From Lumbricus terrestris (Eukaryota > Annelida > Clitellata > Crassiclitellata > Lumbricidae), in contig OX457047.1 of assembly GCA_949752735.1 (NCBI GenBank), positions 7,826,844 to 7,890,843 on the forward strand: a stretch of DNA of 64,000 bases, read 5' to 3'. Under the pieces are notes generated by a model. The model was given only the letters and a program-made list of their open reading frames with translations. It ran no database searches and was not told the origin of the DNA. Positions 21,011-33,394 of this stretch are shown here, in pieces. The translations under genes were made by a program, and so were the position numbers. Position 1 is the stretch's first letter, and every line of letters begins with the position of its first letter.

Positions 21011-23145
21011 GTATTGAGAGAAAGGGTGATTGAAGTCAGAATTTCTTATTTTACCAAGATTGTATCCGACACCGTCCCAGTTTGTAAAGGATCGGATTTT
21101 CATCGATTTTCATTCTTTGTGCATCCTTAGGCGACTCTTAATTGCTGTTCTACATAATTAACGGTAGACACCGTTTAAACGCTCATTACCTGTTCTACAT
21201 TTTGAAAAGTTCGCATTTTTTAAACAGTCCCGTCCTGCTTTGCATGAACTAAAACAGACACTGTCTTATTACTGTTTAAATTCTTTTAAATTTTAGGCCT
21301 AATACGAAATTGTGTCATTAGATAGGGAAAATACCCATGGTTAGTAAGATTCGACTTTACAAAAATTTCGCAGGTCGGAAGGCACGTCAAGAATAAAATA
21401 TAGAGTAGGCCTATGTAAAATGACCTGCTGCGAAGTATGATGCTACCGCCGTTGAATGACACAGTGCCATCAAACAACACCTAACCAACCACCTGACACA
21501 AAACCCTCTTTTGTTCAATATATATTTAACGTGGGTAAGGCTTCGCCAGTGTGGCCGAAGTCATTACGTAGCAGGCCTACCGTTGATTTTTTGTTACCTC
21601 GTGGATGCCTGAATTATCTCAAGCGTAAAAGACTAAAAGGGCAGAACTTCAATATTGTTTACGCCTAAACAAAATTTTAGCATTATAATCCGTTATTGAA
21701 TTACTAGACAAAAATTAAATAATTATTACTTTTAATTTTAATAATTATGGTAACGATATTTAAAAAAACAATTATTGTTTTTACTGCAACCATCACATTC
21801 GTTATTATTATTATTCCCATTGTCAGACCTGTTTAGTTTATTTACACACATTTCAATCGGATATAATGTTTAGTTTAAATTGTCATACATCGTTTTATTT
21901 ATCGAGTAAATAGTAGCCGTTTCCAAAGCGCAATCGATACCAAAGAAAACATAGGAGGGACGAAAAATGTCAAAAATCTCTGGTGACGTCATAAGATGTC
22001 GATAAACTCGAACTTCTTCCATCCATTGCGCATTACCCCGTCTCTACCTGCACTCCTACGTAACAGTGCCAGTCACCAACATGGTGAATATAGTAGCGCG
22101 AAGCTACTCTTTGCAATGACGCAGTTTCGTAAGGCAGCGACTAACAGAAAACCAAACGCAACACGTCAAAATGGTTTTAAACGACGGCAGAGGCCTTCCT
22201 TGTCACAAGATGTCGCTGAACGATAAACCCGTGCATTACCATGGTAGCGCATCACTTAACAGCGCTAGATAATGTAGCAAAAAAAGATAAGGTGGCACTT
22301 CTTTGACACACCATGATAACCCTGATTGATTGATTGAAACTCTTTCTTAATTGCATTAAAACAGCGGCGCATTAGATGTCATAATATCAGATCCGATCAT
22401 CATGGGAGCAGAGAGTATACTAACCGACAAATTATTGCGGAAACGAGTATTGAGGAAACACTTTTTCAACTTCTGCAGCGCCCATATTTGTGTCGTAAAA
22501 ATGTCGTGTAGTCGACACCAAACTAAATGAGGCGATCTGGCAATACCAGGCTTATGTCATGAAAAATCGAAAATGACATTTTTATACCATGTTAAACAGT
22601 AGACGTTTCCCTATAAAACAAGCCATATTCTGATCAAATATCTTGATAGTTGACCGAGTTATGACTATTTTAGTGTCCACAACTGGGATATTGCAGTTTT
22701 TGGGAATCGCCAGGTAAAGGTGATCACCCTAGTTTTCTTTGTTTACTAAGGCTGCCTCTATATTCTGCTTAATATCATGGCCTGAAAATAATTAGCATAA
22801 TTCATGTGACCGCCATTTGTTAGCCCACAGTCTCAGCTTTCAGAGGATACCAAGTTCAATAGGGGTGAAAGGTTATTATGACCGACAGCAATGTTTTGAA
22901 TATTGACTACAAAGTCCGATTTTGACGCCTTGGAAAGATGTAATACTCACAAATATAATTAATTTAAAATATTTGCAGAAGGATTCTAGCTTTGATACTT
23001 GGCGAATAATTAGATAATACAGTGTGCTATACGAAAATGCAAAAAAAGTGAAAATCGACCTATGACCCCCCAGTTCACACAAATCAACCATTATCTCAAA
23101 ATGCTATCCAGCGACATAAGCCTGGTTTTGCCAGATCATCATCAT
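21011..23145. other. No recognisable gene
   Basis: AT-rich with several short frames lacking domains (21456-21668, 21996-22226, 22876-23091). No coding or repeat call is supported except a (CAT)n run at about 23139-23160. Confidence 0.4.
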
Positions 23146-23149
23146 CATC

Positions 23150-23540
23150 ATCATCATCATCGAAATCCTTGGGCTAAACGCCCGTAGGTGTCCGGTGCCA
23201 CTCTCTGTTTGAGTCTGTCTCGCGTCATGCTGCCCATCTTCAACCTGTCCGGTCTGCAGGGCCATACCATTAACATCTTGAACCAGCTAGACCACCTTGT
23301 CTGATGGAGAGAATATTGGGAGAGAGGCACGAAGGACAACCTGGGTCAATGCCCGTATGTGTCCCACGCTCTCTCCCCCGACTCTCTCCACTGGTCTGTA
23401 CTGACCGGCCTGTGCATGTCAGCTCCACATCATGACACTTTGAAGCATCTGGGTCGCTATGTCACTTGTGCCGTGGTTTTTGCGGATTTCAATGGTCTTG
23501 GTCTTTTACTGCCAGTGTATCTCCACCCATCTGGCAAACC
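23150..23540 (-). mobile_element. LINE 3' end, second copy of the 15861 sequence
   Basis: Begins after (ATC)n with GGGCTAAACGCCCGTAGGTG. It continues with GGTGCCACTCTCTG, GAGAGAGGCACGAAGG and CCACATCATGACACTTTGAAG, matching 15861-16262. The terminal (ATG)n tail on the minus strand and the shared CACCTACGGGC word link it to the 6855 LINE type. Confidence 0.65.
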
Positions 23541-24665
23541 TTCCTCATTTTATCCGGGCTTAGGCCCGGCACAGGGAAGTTGCTGGTTACCTGTGGCAGA
23601 GGATGGATGCAGTTTAACGTCGTGCCCAGGACCACACTTAAATGTAGAATATTCCAAACAAACATGTGTGCAAATATGCCCAAACGCACATTTGGGTTCC
23701 ATAGGGACACCATAAGTCACGTAAGGGTACGTTACGGTTATGGCACGATTGGGTACTATCGGGCTCGTGAGCGTAGAATTTGGTACGATTGCGTACCAAA
23801 CGTTAGAGTACAAAATGGAACGATGGGGTAGGTAAGGATACGATAATAGAGTTTATATTAAGTTGGAAGGTGCAGAATTATTGCATTTCGATTGTCTTTG
23901 TCAGGTTTTGTTTTGTCGGTAACCGTCATTGCTCTGATCGTTGGAACCACTATGATCAATTTTGTTGCACACAATTTTCATTTCTTGCCGATTTCAATGA
24001 CCGATTAAACAACGATGCAACGACGACTTATTGCTTTCGATCCATCCCACTTAATGTCTTCATTGGATTAAGGAACTGTCCTTGGATAACTCGGAAGAAC
24101 AGCTGAAAGCTCTTGTTGCTGGTCATTCTCCACCAGCAATAGACTTTCAGAATTTTCCATGTCACACTCAGAGTGATGAAAGGTGTGTCAAAATAGTGAC
24201 TGAAGCGGCTGCAACCGTAAGTGGTGCAGACAATTATAGGCCCTAGATGGTTTTATTTGAGCACGGTTACAATAACGAGAACTGATGCCGATAGTTGAAA
24301 CCAAAAAGAACTTCTGCTGCCACTCAAAGTGACAGTGCTTTACAGAAACTCTTTAGAATCATATTGGTGGCAACTTGTTGATTGAAATGACGATTCGTGC
24401 GAGTCTTAAGCCATTTTGTTTCTTGATTTGCAGCTTTAAACTTCCTTGAAGGCAATAGGATTTAACAAATGCTTGTTAGAAGTGTTAAGGTGTGGGCCTA
24501 CATTAGATATCATCACAAAATATCATACAAGCAGTAAACAATCTCATATTTCAATGTACCGCTAGAAAACAATTTTATCATTGAAAGTTTTTGTGTCGAC
24601 GTGGCAATCACGAGCAAACTGTACTTAACAGAGGAGAGAGACCTTATTTATATCCAAAGAAGAAC
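23541..24665. other. No gene; low-complexity GTACG-rich stretch
   Basis: 23700-23850 is full of GGTACGAT, GGTACTAT and GGGTACG variants, an irregular short-period repeat. The remainder is AT-rich without domains. Confidence 0.4.
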
Positions 24666-24670
24666 CTTTC

Positions 24671-25020
24671 TGCAGGTGTTTAAATGATGACGACAATTAC
24701 AATCATAGCACAATAATTATTAATAGTAAAGTATGCAGAAAAGTCAAAGACGGTTGAAACAGATACAGATAATTTTACCTAGTAATTACCCACCAACATT
24801 AGAAAAAATATTTAAAAGCATTTCGATTTCTTTCATTCAGTTTCCTGCAGGTGTTTAAATGATGACGACAATTATAATCATAGCACAATAATTATTAATA
24901 GTAAAGTATGCAGAAAAGTCAAAGACGGTTGAAACAGATACAGATAATTTTACCTAGTAATTACCCACCAACATTAGAAAAAATATTTGAAAGCATTTCG
25001 ATTTCTTTCATTCAGTTTCC
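24671..25020. repeat. Recent 175-bp tandem duplication
   Basis: The block starting TGCAGGTGTTTAAATGATG at 24671 is repeated immediately at 24846. By eye only about two substitutions separate the copies (ACAATTACAATC versus ACAATTATAATC, and TTTAAAAGC versus TTTGAAAGC). Confidence 0.9.
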
Positions 25021-25624
25021 TCCCCAACATTTCTCTCGCATCAATTGTTGCTCTCAACGGGTTATTTGACAGAAACAACGTAAATTAATAATAGTTATCG
25101 TCGGGAGATAATGATCCTATAAATATAAAAATTATTTTATTCCGATGTCTAAAAAACATTCTAAAAATTCTTTTTTTTTTCACCTGTAACCGGCGAAATA
25201 AATAACGCCATGTTATCTATATGCAGACAAAGTGTTTATTCTTCGACGGCAATTACCATAATCTTATTATCCTTTAAACAGACATCCCGAAAAGGTGCAA
25301 ATGATGTCATTGCATGCTGATGATATTTGCATTATATTCATTGAGAGCAAATTTTAAACGAGAGAAGATGTGGAATTATTTTGTACCGGATTTCGTCAAT
25401 ATAGACCTACTTCATAATAATATATTATTATGTGAAGATTGCACGCAGTGGCGAAGATAATAGGAAGATAATAGGTATCGCCCACATCTATTCTATCGAG
25501 AGGTGGCAGAAATGAGGCGTTGACATTGGCTTCTCTGACTTAGACGCAGACAATGTAAATCAAGAGTGTAGTGTTTCATATGACGTAATAATTATGTTGT
25601 ATCGCATTCTTGCATTATTTTAAG

Positions 25625-25880
25625 TGGCCCTGAAAAGGACCGCTTGGGTGGCCCTGAAAGGACCGCTTGGTTGGCCCTAAAAGGACCGCTTGGGTGGCCC
25701 TGAAAGGACCGCTTGGTTGGCCCTAAAAGGACCGCTTGGTTGGCCCTAAAAGGACCGCTTGGGTGGCCCTGAAAGGACCGCTTGGGTGGCCCTGAAAGGA
25801 CCGCTTGGTTGGCCCTAAAAGGACCGCTTGGTTGGCCCTAAAAGGACCGCTTGGGTGGCCCTGAAAGAGACCGTTTAATG
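25625..25880. repeat. 23-bp minisatellite, about 11 units
   Basis: The unit is TGGCCCTGAAAGGACCGCTT plus GGT or GGG. Variant units (CCCTGAAAGG or CCCTAAAAGG, ending GGT or GGG) alternate in a regular order that repeats every four units over part of the array. An open minus-strand frame through it (25723-25932) is a repeat artefact. Confidence 0.9.
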
Positions 25881-25889
25881 GGCCTATAA

Positions 25890-26612
25890 TTAGGCCAACT
25901 AAAATTACGCTCTGCAGCATCTTATAGGACAAATTTTCATCTGAAAAGAGGTGTGCAATAATTTTGCACAGTTAGCGCCGATTTATGCTTCGGCCTACCA
26001 TAATATATCACGGATTAACGACTATTAATAATATTAATAGTCGCTAAACAGTCATTGAATATTATTCATTTATTGTGCGCTCGTTGACACAGATGCAACA
26101 CAGTACAAAGGCTGCAGTTTAGAATTAGAATAATGAAAAATAATTGTCAGTGAATAGGTTGAGGAGTGAATAAAGGATCAAGGTCTGCATAATAAGGTAA
26201 AACCATGCTGTTATAATATGGAATGAGTCTAGATGGGAAGAGAGAGCGTAGAACAACTATAGTTTCTTAGTGTAGTATTCATTAGGTTGGTATCAGCATC
26301 ACACGGCGTGAGCGGATAGGAATGCGAGTCCATCGACTGAGACGCTAAGTCAGTCGCTTATACTCAGACACGAATTCATTCGGTGGACTCCGGGGATTAA
26401 TTCAATAAAGCTGTAGGCTACTGTAAAACATTTAAAACTCAATTAAGCAATGAACTTACACTATTTTTTAATTTCTATTTTGTTCTTACATCGACACCCC
26501 TTTTGATGTGACTTTCGGTCAATAAAAGCAATTGCAGCGCGAATATAACATAATACTATAAGATTAATATACATGTAAGATTCTAAGTGCTTACAATTAC
26601 TAAGTATTCAGG
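25890..26612. other. No recognisable feature
   Basis: AT-rich; one GAAAAGAGGTGTGCAATAA word near 25945. No domain or repeat call. Confidence 0.4.
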
Positions 26613-26700
26613 ACAAAATTTTCAAAGCATTTGAGAATAATGGATTCTCCCTTGGAGTCTTCTTTGACTTAGCCAAGGCCTTTGGCACTGAGGTTTATGC
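26613..26700 (+). pseudogene. Reverse transcriptase fragment (motif A region)
   Basis: One frame reads DKIFKAFENNGFSLGVFFDL followed by AKAFGT. This corresponds to the ...FSLGIFLDLSKAFDT... catalytic motif A of non-LTR reverse transcriptases; the usual D of AFDT is G here. Only about 28 codons are recognisable, so it is a decayed fragment of yet another LINE. Confidence 0.7.
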
Positions 26701-27239
26701 CAATATTATGATTCGACCTATTCATCCTTTATCGCTCAATGCGCACTTTGGCTCTCTCAACGCCGTTACAATACTTCACACTTCACACTCTCTATAACAG
26801 CTGGCTGCGCGTTCTCTTTAATATGCCACTGCATTTTAAAATAATTATATTATACAATGAACATACACTTTTTGATGTCTGCGTGATTTCTTTAGGCACC
26901 CTGTTAACGTGGTCTTAGGCTGATAAAATTAATGATCAAACCACATTAGAAGAAATCATAATGAAAATTAACCGTACAAGTTAACATGCTTCGATATGCA
27001 ATTATTATTCAGGAATCGTATTATACAGAGGACATAGTTTCAGACAGTATTTATTTTGCACGTGATGATTACTTACGAGAGAGTGTAAACCTTGAAAAAG
27101 GTGTCTAATTATTCAGATAGTTATGGCTGCAGTTTTGACCATGCAGAAGTCAATTGAATAATTCTGTTGCACGCGTTACTCATAGGCCTATGCAATTACC
27201 GTGGTATCTGGCTTGTTGCTGCTTATCGTGTCGGTTGAC

Positions 27240-27365
27240 CACTCTATATCCAACACCGAAACAGGGGTGGATTCAGAGGGACAATCCGGCCAAGACTCAG
27301 ACAGAGAGTGGTGTCGGACTCTTACGGGCATTGAGCCCAATGATATTGATGATGATCATAAGAAT
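27240..27365 (+). mobile_element. LINE 3' tail with TACGGGC...GATGATGAT signature
   Basis: CTCTTACGGGCATTGAGCCC then AATGATATTGATGATGATCA matches the 3' terminus of the 6855 LINE (CTACGGGCGATGAACCC...GATGATGATGAT). Only the 3' end is present. Confidence 0.6.
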
Positions 27366-27730
27366 TACACCTTTCCGTAAAATTTAATAAAATAAATTTA
27401 AACGATCTCGTGGTTCCAATTAGCCCTGAACACCTCCAAAAGTAAGTAATCAATTTTATTTATTTGTAAATTTCTGTCGTTTGGGACATTGCTCCGGCAC
27501 GCGGAATAATTCATCAGAAGTTCAAATCTTGTCGAAAACCCATTTTCGTCCAATGTTTTACACGATCATTAGAAACTTAAAGGATTCAAAAAATCAATTT
27601 CCAAATCTGACGAACACGAGAGATTAATCAGATTAAGCTGTTTCCTCCCACCTTCCTCTCTTCATCACACTTCTCCCTCCCTCCCCTACACTCTTCCTCC
27701 CTCTATTCAAGTCTGGTCAAAGAGTCAAAG

Positions 27731-28737
<1,007 letters not shown>

Positions 28738-28743
28738 ACGTTA

Positions 28744-29450
28744 CTAGTCGGGTCAATCTGCGACATGACCCTGAACAAATTGCAAGAAAGCGTTTTATGA
28801 TGATTTTATGGTATATTGGGTCTGGTGATGAACATACTAAAAGTTGCCAAAAATCGCACCACGGCAAGTGGGCTAATTTTGGCGGGAAAAAAGATGGCCG
28901 CCAATTGGACTAGGCATGGAATCTGGAAATAATACAGTTAGGAGCAAATCATGTAATAATTTGCTAACATGCTTTTCTAGACTAATTCGACCCTCCTGAA
29001 AACGAAAATCGTGGTTAGCAAGCTTGATTTTTAGCGGTTGCATGGGAAAACAAGATGGCGGCCAAAATGGCGGTCTATAATTGATTCAAAAGGTTGTATT
29101 GTCGGGTCAATCTACGTAATGATCCACAAAATTGTAAGAAGGCGTTTTATGATGATTTTCTGGTATATTGGGTCTGGTGTTTAACATACTAAAAGTTGCA
29201 AGAAATCGGACCACGGCAAGTGGTCTAATTTTGGCGGGGAAAAAGATGGCCGACAATTGGACTAGGCATAGAATCTGGAAATGATACAGTTAGGAGCAAA
29301 TCATGTAATATAGTGCTAACATGCTTTTCTAAACTAATTCGACCCTCCTGAGAACGCAAATCGTGGTTAGCAAGCTTGATTTTTAGCGGTTGCATGGGAA
29401 AACAAGATGGCGGCCAAAATGGCGGCCTATTGCTTAAAAGGCTGTAAGTC
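28744..29450. repeat. Two direct repeats of about 350 bp with ATGGCGGC motifs
   Basis: 28744-29098 and 29101-29450 share GTCGGGTCAATCT, TATATTGGGTCTGGTG, CCACGGCAAGTGG, CTAATTCGACCCTCCTG and AACAAGATGGCGGCCAAAAT in the same order, with moderate divergence. The second copy forms the outer part of the palindrome arm. Confidence 0.85.
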
Positions 29451-30140
29451 GGGTATTGTATGTGATATGAACACGATTTGCAATTAAAATTAAGATGTAT
29501 GGGTTCTAGGTATGCAATGGAATCAAAGACACGTATGTAGCACTGGAAGAAAACCAAAATGGCGGGAAAATGGCGGCCAGAATGTTGAAATTACTAAAAG
29601 TGAAGTGATGTATGCAATGGAAACATGTCTCGGAAATGGATGGATCTTTCGAAGGCGGAGGCGGACGAGAAGTGGAATGGGGTAGAAGGCGAATGGATTC
29701 TATCCTGCGCAATACCATCCTCCACCAACCCATCCACATCATCATCAGCATCATCTCCATCACAGCCTGACATCAAACGGCGCTGGAGGGGGTTCATTCC
29801 AGCAACGTCTCAGAAGCCAGGCCTACGGGCACCTGCCGGGGACACTCAAACGGGACAAGAGTTTGCTATCCATGGCGCATCAATCAGCGCACCTCTACGA
29901 ACCGTACACCCGAGGGAGGCTGCCCTTACCATCCGCTGTTCCATCGTCGTCATCGCGTGTCCTCCAGCCGTCGTCCAGTCCCAACCCGCACACTACGAAC
30001 CTTTTCGCTTTGCGCTATTCTCCCCCTCGCGTTGCCAGCCTTCGTCTGGCAAAAGAAACGCTAAGAGAACGATCATCTCCCAGGGGGCCTCGAACGACTC
30101 TCTGGCAAGGGCGGTCACCACCACCAGCCCCACCATCAAC
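29278..30140 (+). repeat. Left arm of a large palindrome
   Basis: This 863-bp segment recurs as its reverse complement at 30335-31200 with only scattered differences. It contains AAGATGGCGGCC and AAAATGGCGGGAAAATGGCGG boxes, then a GC-rich half with long open frames on the plus strand. These are a 175-codon frame from 29625 and an overlapping 112-codon Ser/Pro-rich frame from 29863. Neither has a recognisable domain. The frames stay open in both arms despite differences, which may reflect composition rather than selection. Confidence 0.9.
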
Positions 30141-30334
30141 ACCACCACATAGAGATGGAAGAGATCAACACGAAGGACCTAGCGCAGAAGACGAGCAGTG
30201 AGTTAAGAGGTACAGCAACCCTCCAACTATCGATTCATACTGAACCCCTGAAACATCGCTGTGCAAACAGTGGTTTCTACTATAACGTGATCTGCGTTTG
30301 GAGTGCAGAAAATAGTTCAACAACTTCCACCTCA
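30141..30334. other. Spacer at the centre of the palindrome
   Basis: About 194 bp of unique sequence between the arms, flanked by complementary CACCACCACC and GGTGGTGGTG runs. It could form the loop of a giant hairpin. Confidence 0.8.
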
Positions 30335-31200
30335 AGGTGGTGGTGGTGCTGGTGGTGGTGACCGCCCTTGCCAGACAGTCGTTCGAGGCCACACGTGGGA
30401 GATAATCGTTCTCTTAGCGTTCTTTTTGCCAGACGAAGGCTGGCAACGCGAGGGGGAGAATAGCGCAAAGAGAAAAGGTTCGTAGTGTGCGGGTTGGGAC
30501 TGGACGACGGCTGGAGGACACGCGATGACGACGATGGAACAGCGGATGGTAAGGGCAGCCTCCCTCGGGTGTACGGTTCGTAGGGGTGCGCTGATTGATG
30601 CGCCATGGATAGCAAACTCTTGTCCCGTTTGAGTGTCCCCGGCAGGTGCCCGTAGGCCTGGCTTCTGAGACGTTGCTGGAATGAACCCCCTCCAGCGCCG
30701 TTTGATGTCAGGCTGTGATGGAGATGATGCTGTTGATGATGTGGATGGGTTGGTGGAGGATGGTATTGCGCAGGATAGATTCCATTCGCCTTCTACCCCA
30801 TTCCACTTCTCGTCCGCCTCCGCCTTCGAAAGATCCATCCATTTCCGAGACATGTTTCCATTGCATACATCACTTCACTTTTAGTAATTTCAACATTCTG
30901 GCCGCCATTTTCCCGCCATTTTGGTTTTCTTCCAGTGCTACATACGTGTCTTTGATTCCATTGCATACCTAGAACCCATACATCTTAATTTTAATTGCAA
31001 ATCGTGTTCATATCACATACAATACCCGACTTACAGCCTTTTAAGCAATAGGCCGCCATTTTGGCCGCCATCTTGTTTTCCCATGCAACCGCTAAAAATC
31101 AAGCTTGCTAACCACGATTTGCGTTCTCAGGAGGGTCGAATTAGTTTAGAAAAGCATGTTAGCACTATATTACATGATTTGCTCCTAACTGTATCATTTC
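30335..31200 (-). repeat. Right arm of the large palindrome
   Basis: Reverse complement of 29278-30140. A small indel near 30390 (CACACGTGGGAG against CTCCCAGGGGG on the other arm) and several substitutions show that the arms are not identical. The arm is cut by the N gap, so its true end is unknown. Confidence 0.9.
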
Positions 31201-31400
31201 NNNNNNNNNNNNNNNNNNNNNNNNNNNNNNNNNNNNNNNNNNNNNNNNNNNNNNNNNNNNNNNNNNNNNNNNNNNNNNNNNNNNNNNNNNNNNNNNNNNN
31301 NNNNNNNNNNNNNNNNNNNNNNNNNNNNNNNNNNNNNNNNNNNNNNNNNNNNNNNNNNNNNNNNNNNNNNNNNNNNNNNNNNNNNNNNNNNNNNNNNNNN
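31201..31400. other. Assembly gap (200 N)
   Basis: Exactly 200 N bases, probably a placeholder or estimated size. It falls where the palindrome arm would continue. The frames drawn across it are meaningless. Confidence 1.
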
Positions 31401-31590
31401 GTTGGGTGCGTTTCTTGAAAGGTGCCAAGTAAATTCTTGAATGAATGATCGAATGAATGAATGAATAAAAATAAATAAATAAATGAACGAACGAACGAAT
31501 GAATGAATCAATGAATGAATCAATGAATGAATCAATGAATGAATCAATGAATGAATCAATGAATGAATCAATCAATCAATCAATGGAGGG
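31401..31590 (+). mobile_element. LINE 3' sliver followed by (GAAT)n / (GAATCAAT)n
   Basis: GTTGGGTGCGTTTCTTGAAAG...AAATTCTTGAATGAATG looks like a CR1/L2 terminus with its GAAT tail. The tail has expanded into an ATGAATCA-periodic microsatellite up to about 31584. Confidence 0.55.
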
Positions 31591-31794
31591 AATAAATTAT
31601 CATTATCATCATCAATATGGCACCGATGGGTACAAATAGATGAATTCCATTGCCGTGGTCATATTTCGAGTCCATTGCATCCCTTGTAGTCGACAGTCAA
31701 AGTAACGTTATGTCTTTTGTAGTGTTTATATTAATAGCGCTCCCGCTACCAAAACCTCGCAAGAAGAAATAGATTTGACAATAAGAAGGAAAGG

Positions 31795-31880
31795 CATTGA
31801 GACCGACATAGTCAAAAAGAAACACAGAGAGGGATAGAGAGACAAATAGACAGGGACAGAGACAGAGACAGAGAGATGTA
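31795..31880. repeat. (GAGACA)n-like microsatellite
   Basis: AGAGAGGGATAGAGAGACAA...CAGAGACAGAGACAGAGAG. A second, shorter run lies at 32138-32215. Confidence 0.7.
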
Positions 31881-32344
31881 GACAACGATACACGCAGAAT
31901 AGAGTGGATAGTATTGCTCTCATGATTGATCGATTATGATCGTTACTACACACCTTTAAACAGTTCTCTAAACATTGTATTTATTTCAAAAATGATCACG
32001 TGGAAATGACTGAGAATCCAACGATAAACTGCATTATGCCGAACAATTTTGCCGATGTTCAACGACCTAGGTTGTCAATAACTTGTGACGACCACTGCGA
32101 TAACCCCAAGAGAGGAAATTTCATTTAGGAATAAAGAGGGACATAGACGTACAGAGAGAGATACAGAGACGCAGAGACACCGAGAGACAGACAGAGACAA
32201 TCAGAGACATACCTGATGTAGACAACGTAGGATCTCTTTTGCACACCTTTAAAACGCTTTTAAAGTAGGTTATTTATAACAAAAGATGATTAATTTCATA
32301 CGCTGGAGAATGTGCTGTTGTAGTTTCAGTTTAAGGACACAGCG

Positions 32345-32420
32345 TGTTAAGAAAGGTCAATAGCGTCGCCCTCCTCCTTTATCCAGTCATTAGACTGGCA
32401 ATGCCTGAGTGCAAAATAAT
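32345..32420 (+). repeat. Dispersed repeat E copy
   Basis: AATAGCGTCGCCCTCCTCC, TTTATCCAGTCATTAGACTG, GCAATGCCTGAGTGCAAA. It follows an ACACCTTTAAAACG word at 32243 by about 100 bp. Confidence 0.7.
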
Positions 32421-32424
32421 GATT

Positions 32425-33155
32425 TATAACGATTTTAATCATTAATGGCGTTTTAATATGTAAAAAACAGTAGAAAGATGTCATAGTCTCTATTTTTATG
32501 TTAAAATCGTTATTTAATTTTATTATAATTAAAAATTATAGTTGATGTAATTAAAAATTATAGTTGACGTAATTAAAAATGGGTCAGTAGGATGATAAAA
32601 CACGATTTACATTAGACAAACTATTTTTGGTATTCACTTCTAGTAAAAAAATTGTGATCAAGATGTTGGCATGACGTCCCTAAAATAAATTAGATTAAAT
32701 TGCGTCTTTATTGCAGATTTAATTTAACGTGTTTTTTGCAGAATTCCATTTTGGGCGACATCAGGCACCAAAGGGTTAAATTTCTCATGAAATACTATGG
32801 TTAACATTATTTCAACAGTGGATCCATGTTTATTGGAATCCATTCTTGACAATTTCGGTCTCTTCGACTGCCGTGAATTAAAAAAAATGATAAAAACAAA
32901 CACCTCTTTAACGCATTCGCTTTGTAATACAAAGTACCACGTTTTCTATGTTTTTATGATTCATCCTCAACTCCTCATGTTTTATTATTATTGTCCAGTC
33001 CCGTAATGTTCGAGGAACCAAAATGCAGTTTTAAATATACGGATCTTTTACCGTTTGTCTTCTTCTTCAAACAATCTCAGAATTTGTCTGACTGTAATCA
33101 CATGCCTTCTTATGACTTCCGTTTAGAATTATCTTCTGAATGCCTTATTATAACC
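32425..33155. other. No recognisable gene
   Basis: AT-rich; includes a threefold AATTAAAAATTATAGTTGA-type repeat at 32520-32580. A CACCAAAGGGTTAA near 32767 could be a TTAA element end, but no partner is seen. Confidence 0.4.
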
Positions 33156-33159
33156 AGTT

Positions 33160-33352
33160 CTCGCCGGACGTGGTCAAATAGGGTTGCATGTTCGAATCCA
33201 CCTCAAGTCGCTGCGTAGGGATCTTGGGCAAGTCCTTCACTCGCGATTGCTCAGCGCTTCGTCGTGAAACTCCGATGCAGTGTCCGCGCTGTATTCGAGA
33301 GCGCCTCCGAGTAGAGCTTGAAGGGGCGCTATAACAAGTGCACATGCAACAG
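33160..33352 (+). mobile_element. SINE family A
   Basis: B-box-like TGCATGTTCGAATCCACC, body AAGTCCTTCACTCGCGATTG and CAGTGTCCGCGCTGTATTCG, tail GAGCGCCTCCGAGTAGAGC, GAAGGGGCGCTATAACAAGT. The extreme tRNA head is degraded. Confidence 0.8.
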
Positions 33353-33394
33353 TGATGGGCCAAGAAACAATATAGCGGTGGACACGATTTAAGC

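Noticed and set aside
25625..25880. CRISPR-like array
   Set aside because: The 23-bp units are contiguous with no spacers, and the surroundings are eukaryotic repeats with no cas genes.
31165..31575. Frames spanning the N gap
   Set aside because: The middle is undefined sequence and the flanks are repeat tails.
32767..32780. TTAA element right end (CACCAAAGGGTTAA)
   Set aside because: No partner end or subterminal hairpin was found, so it may be chance.
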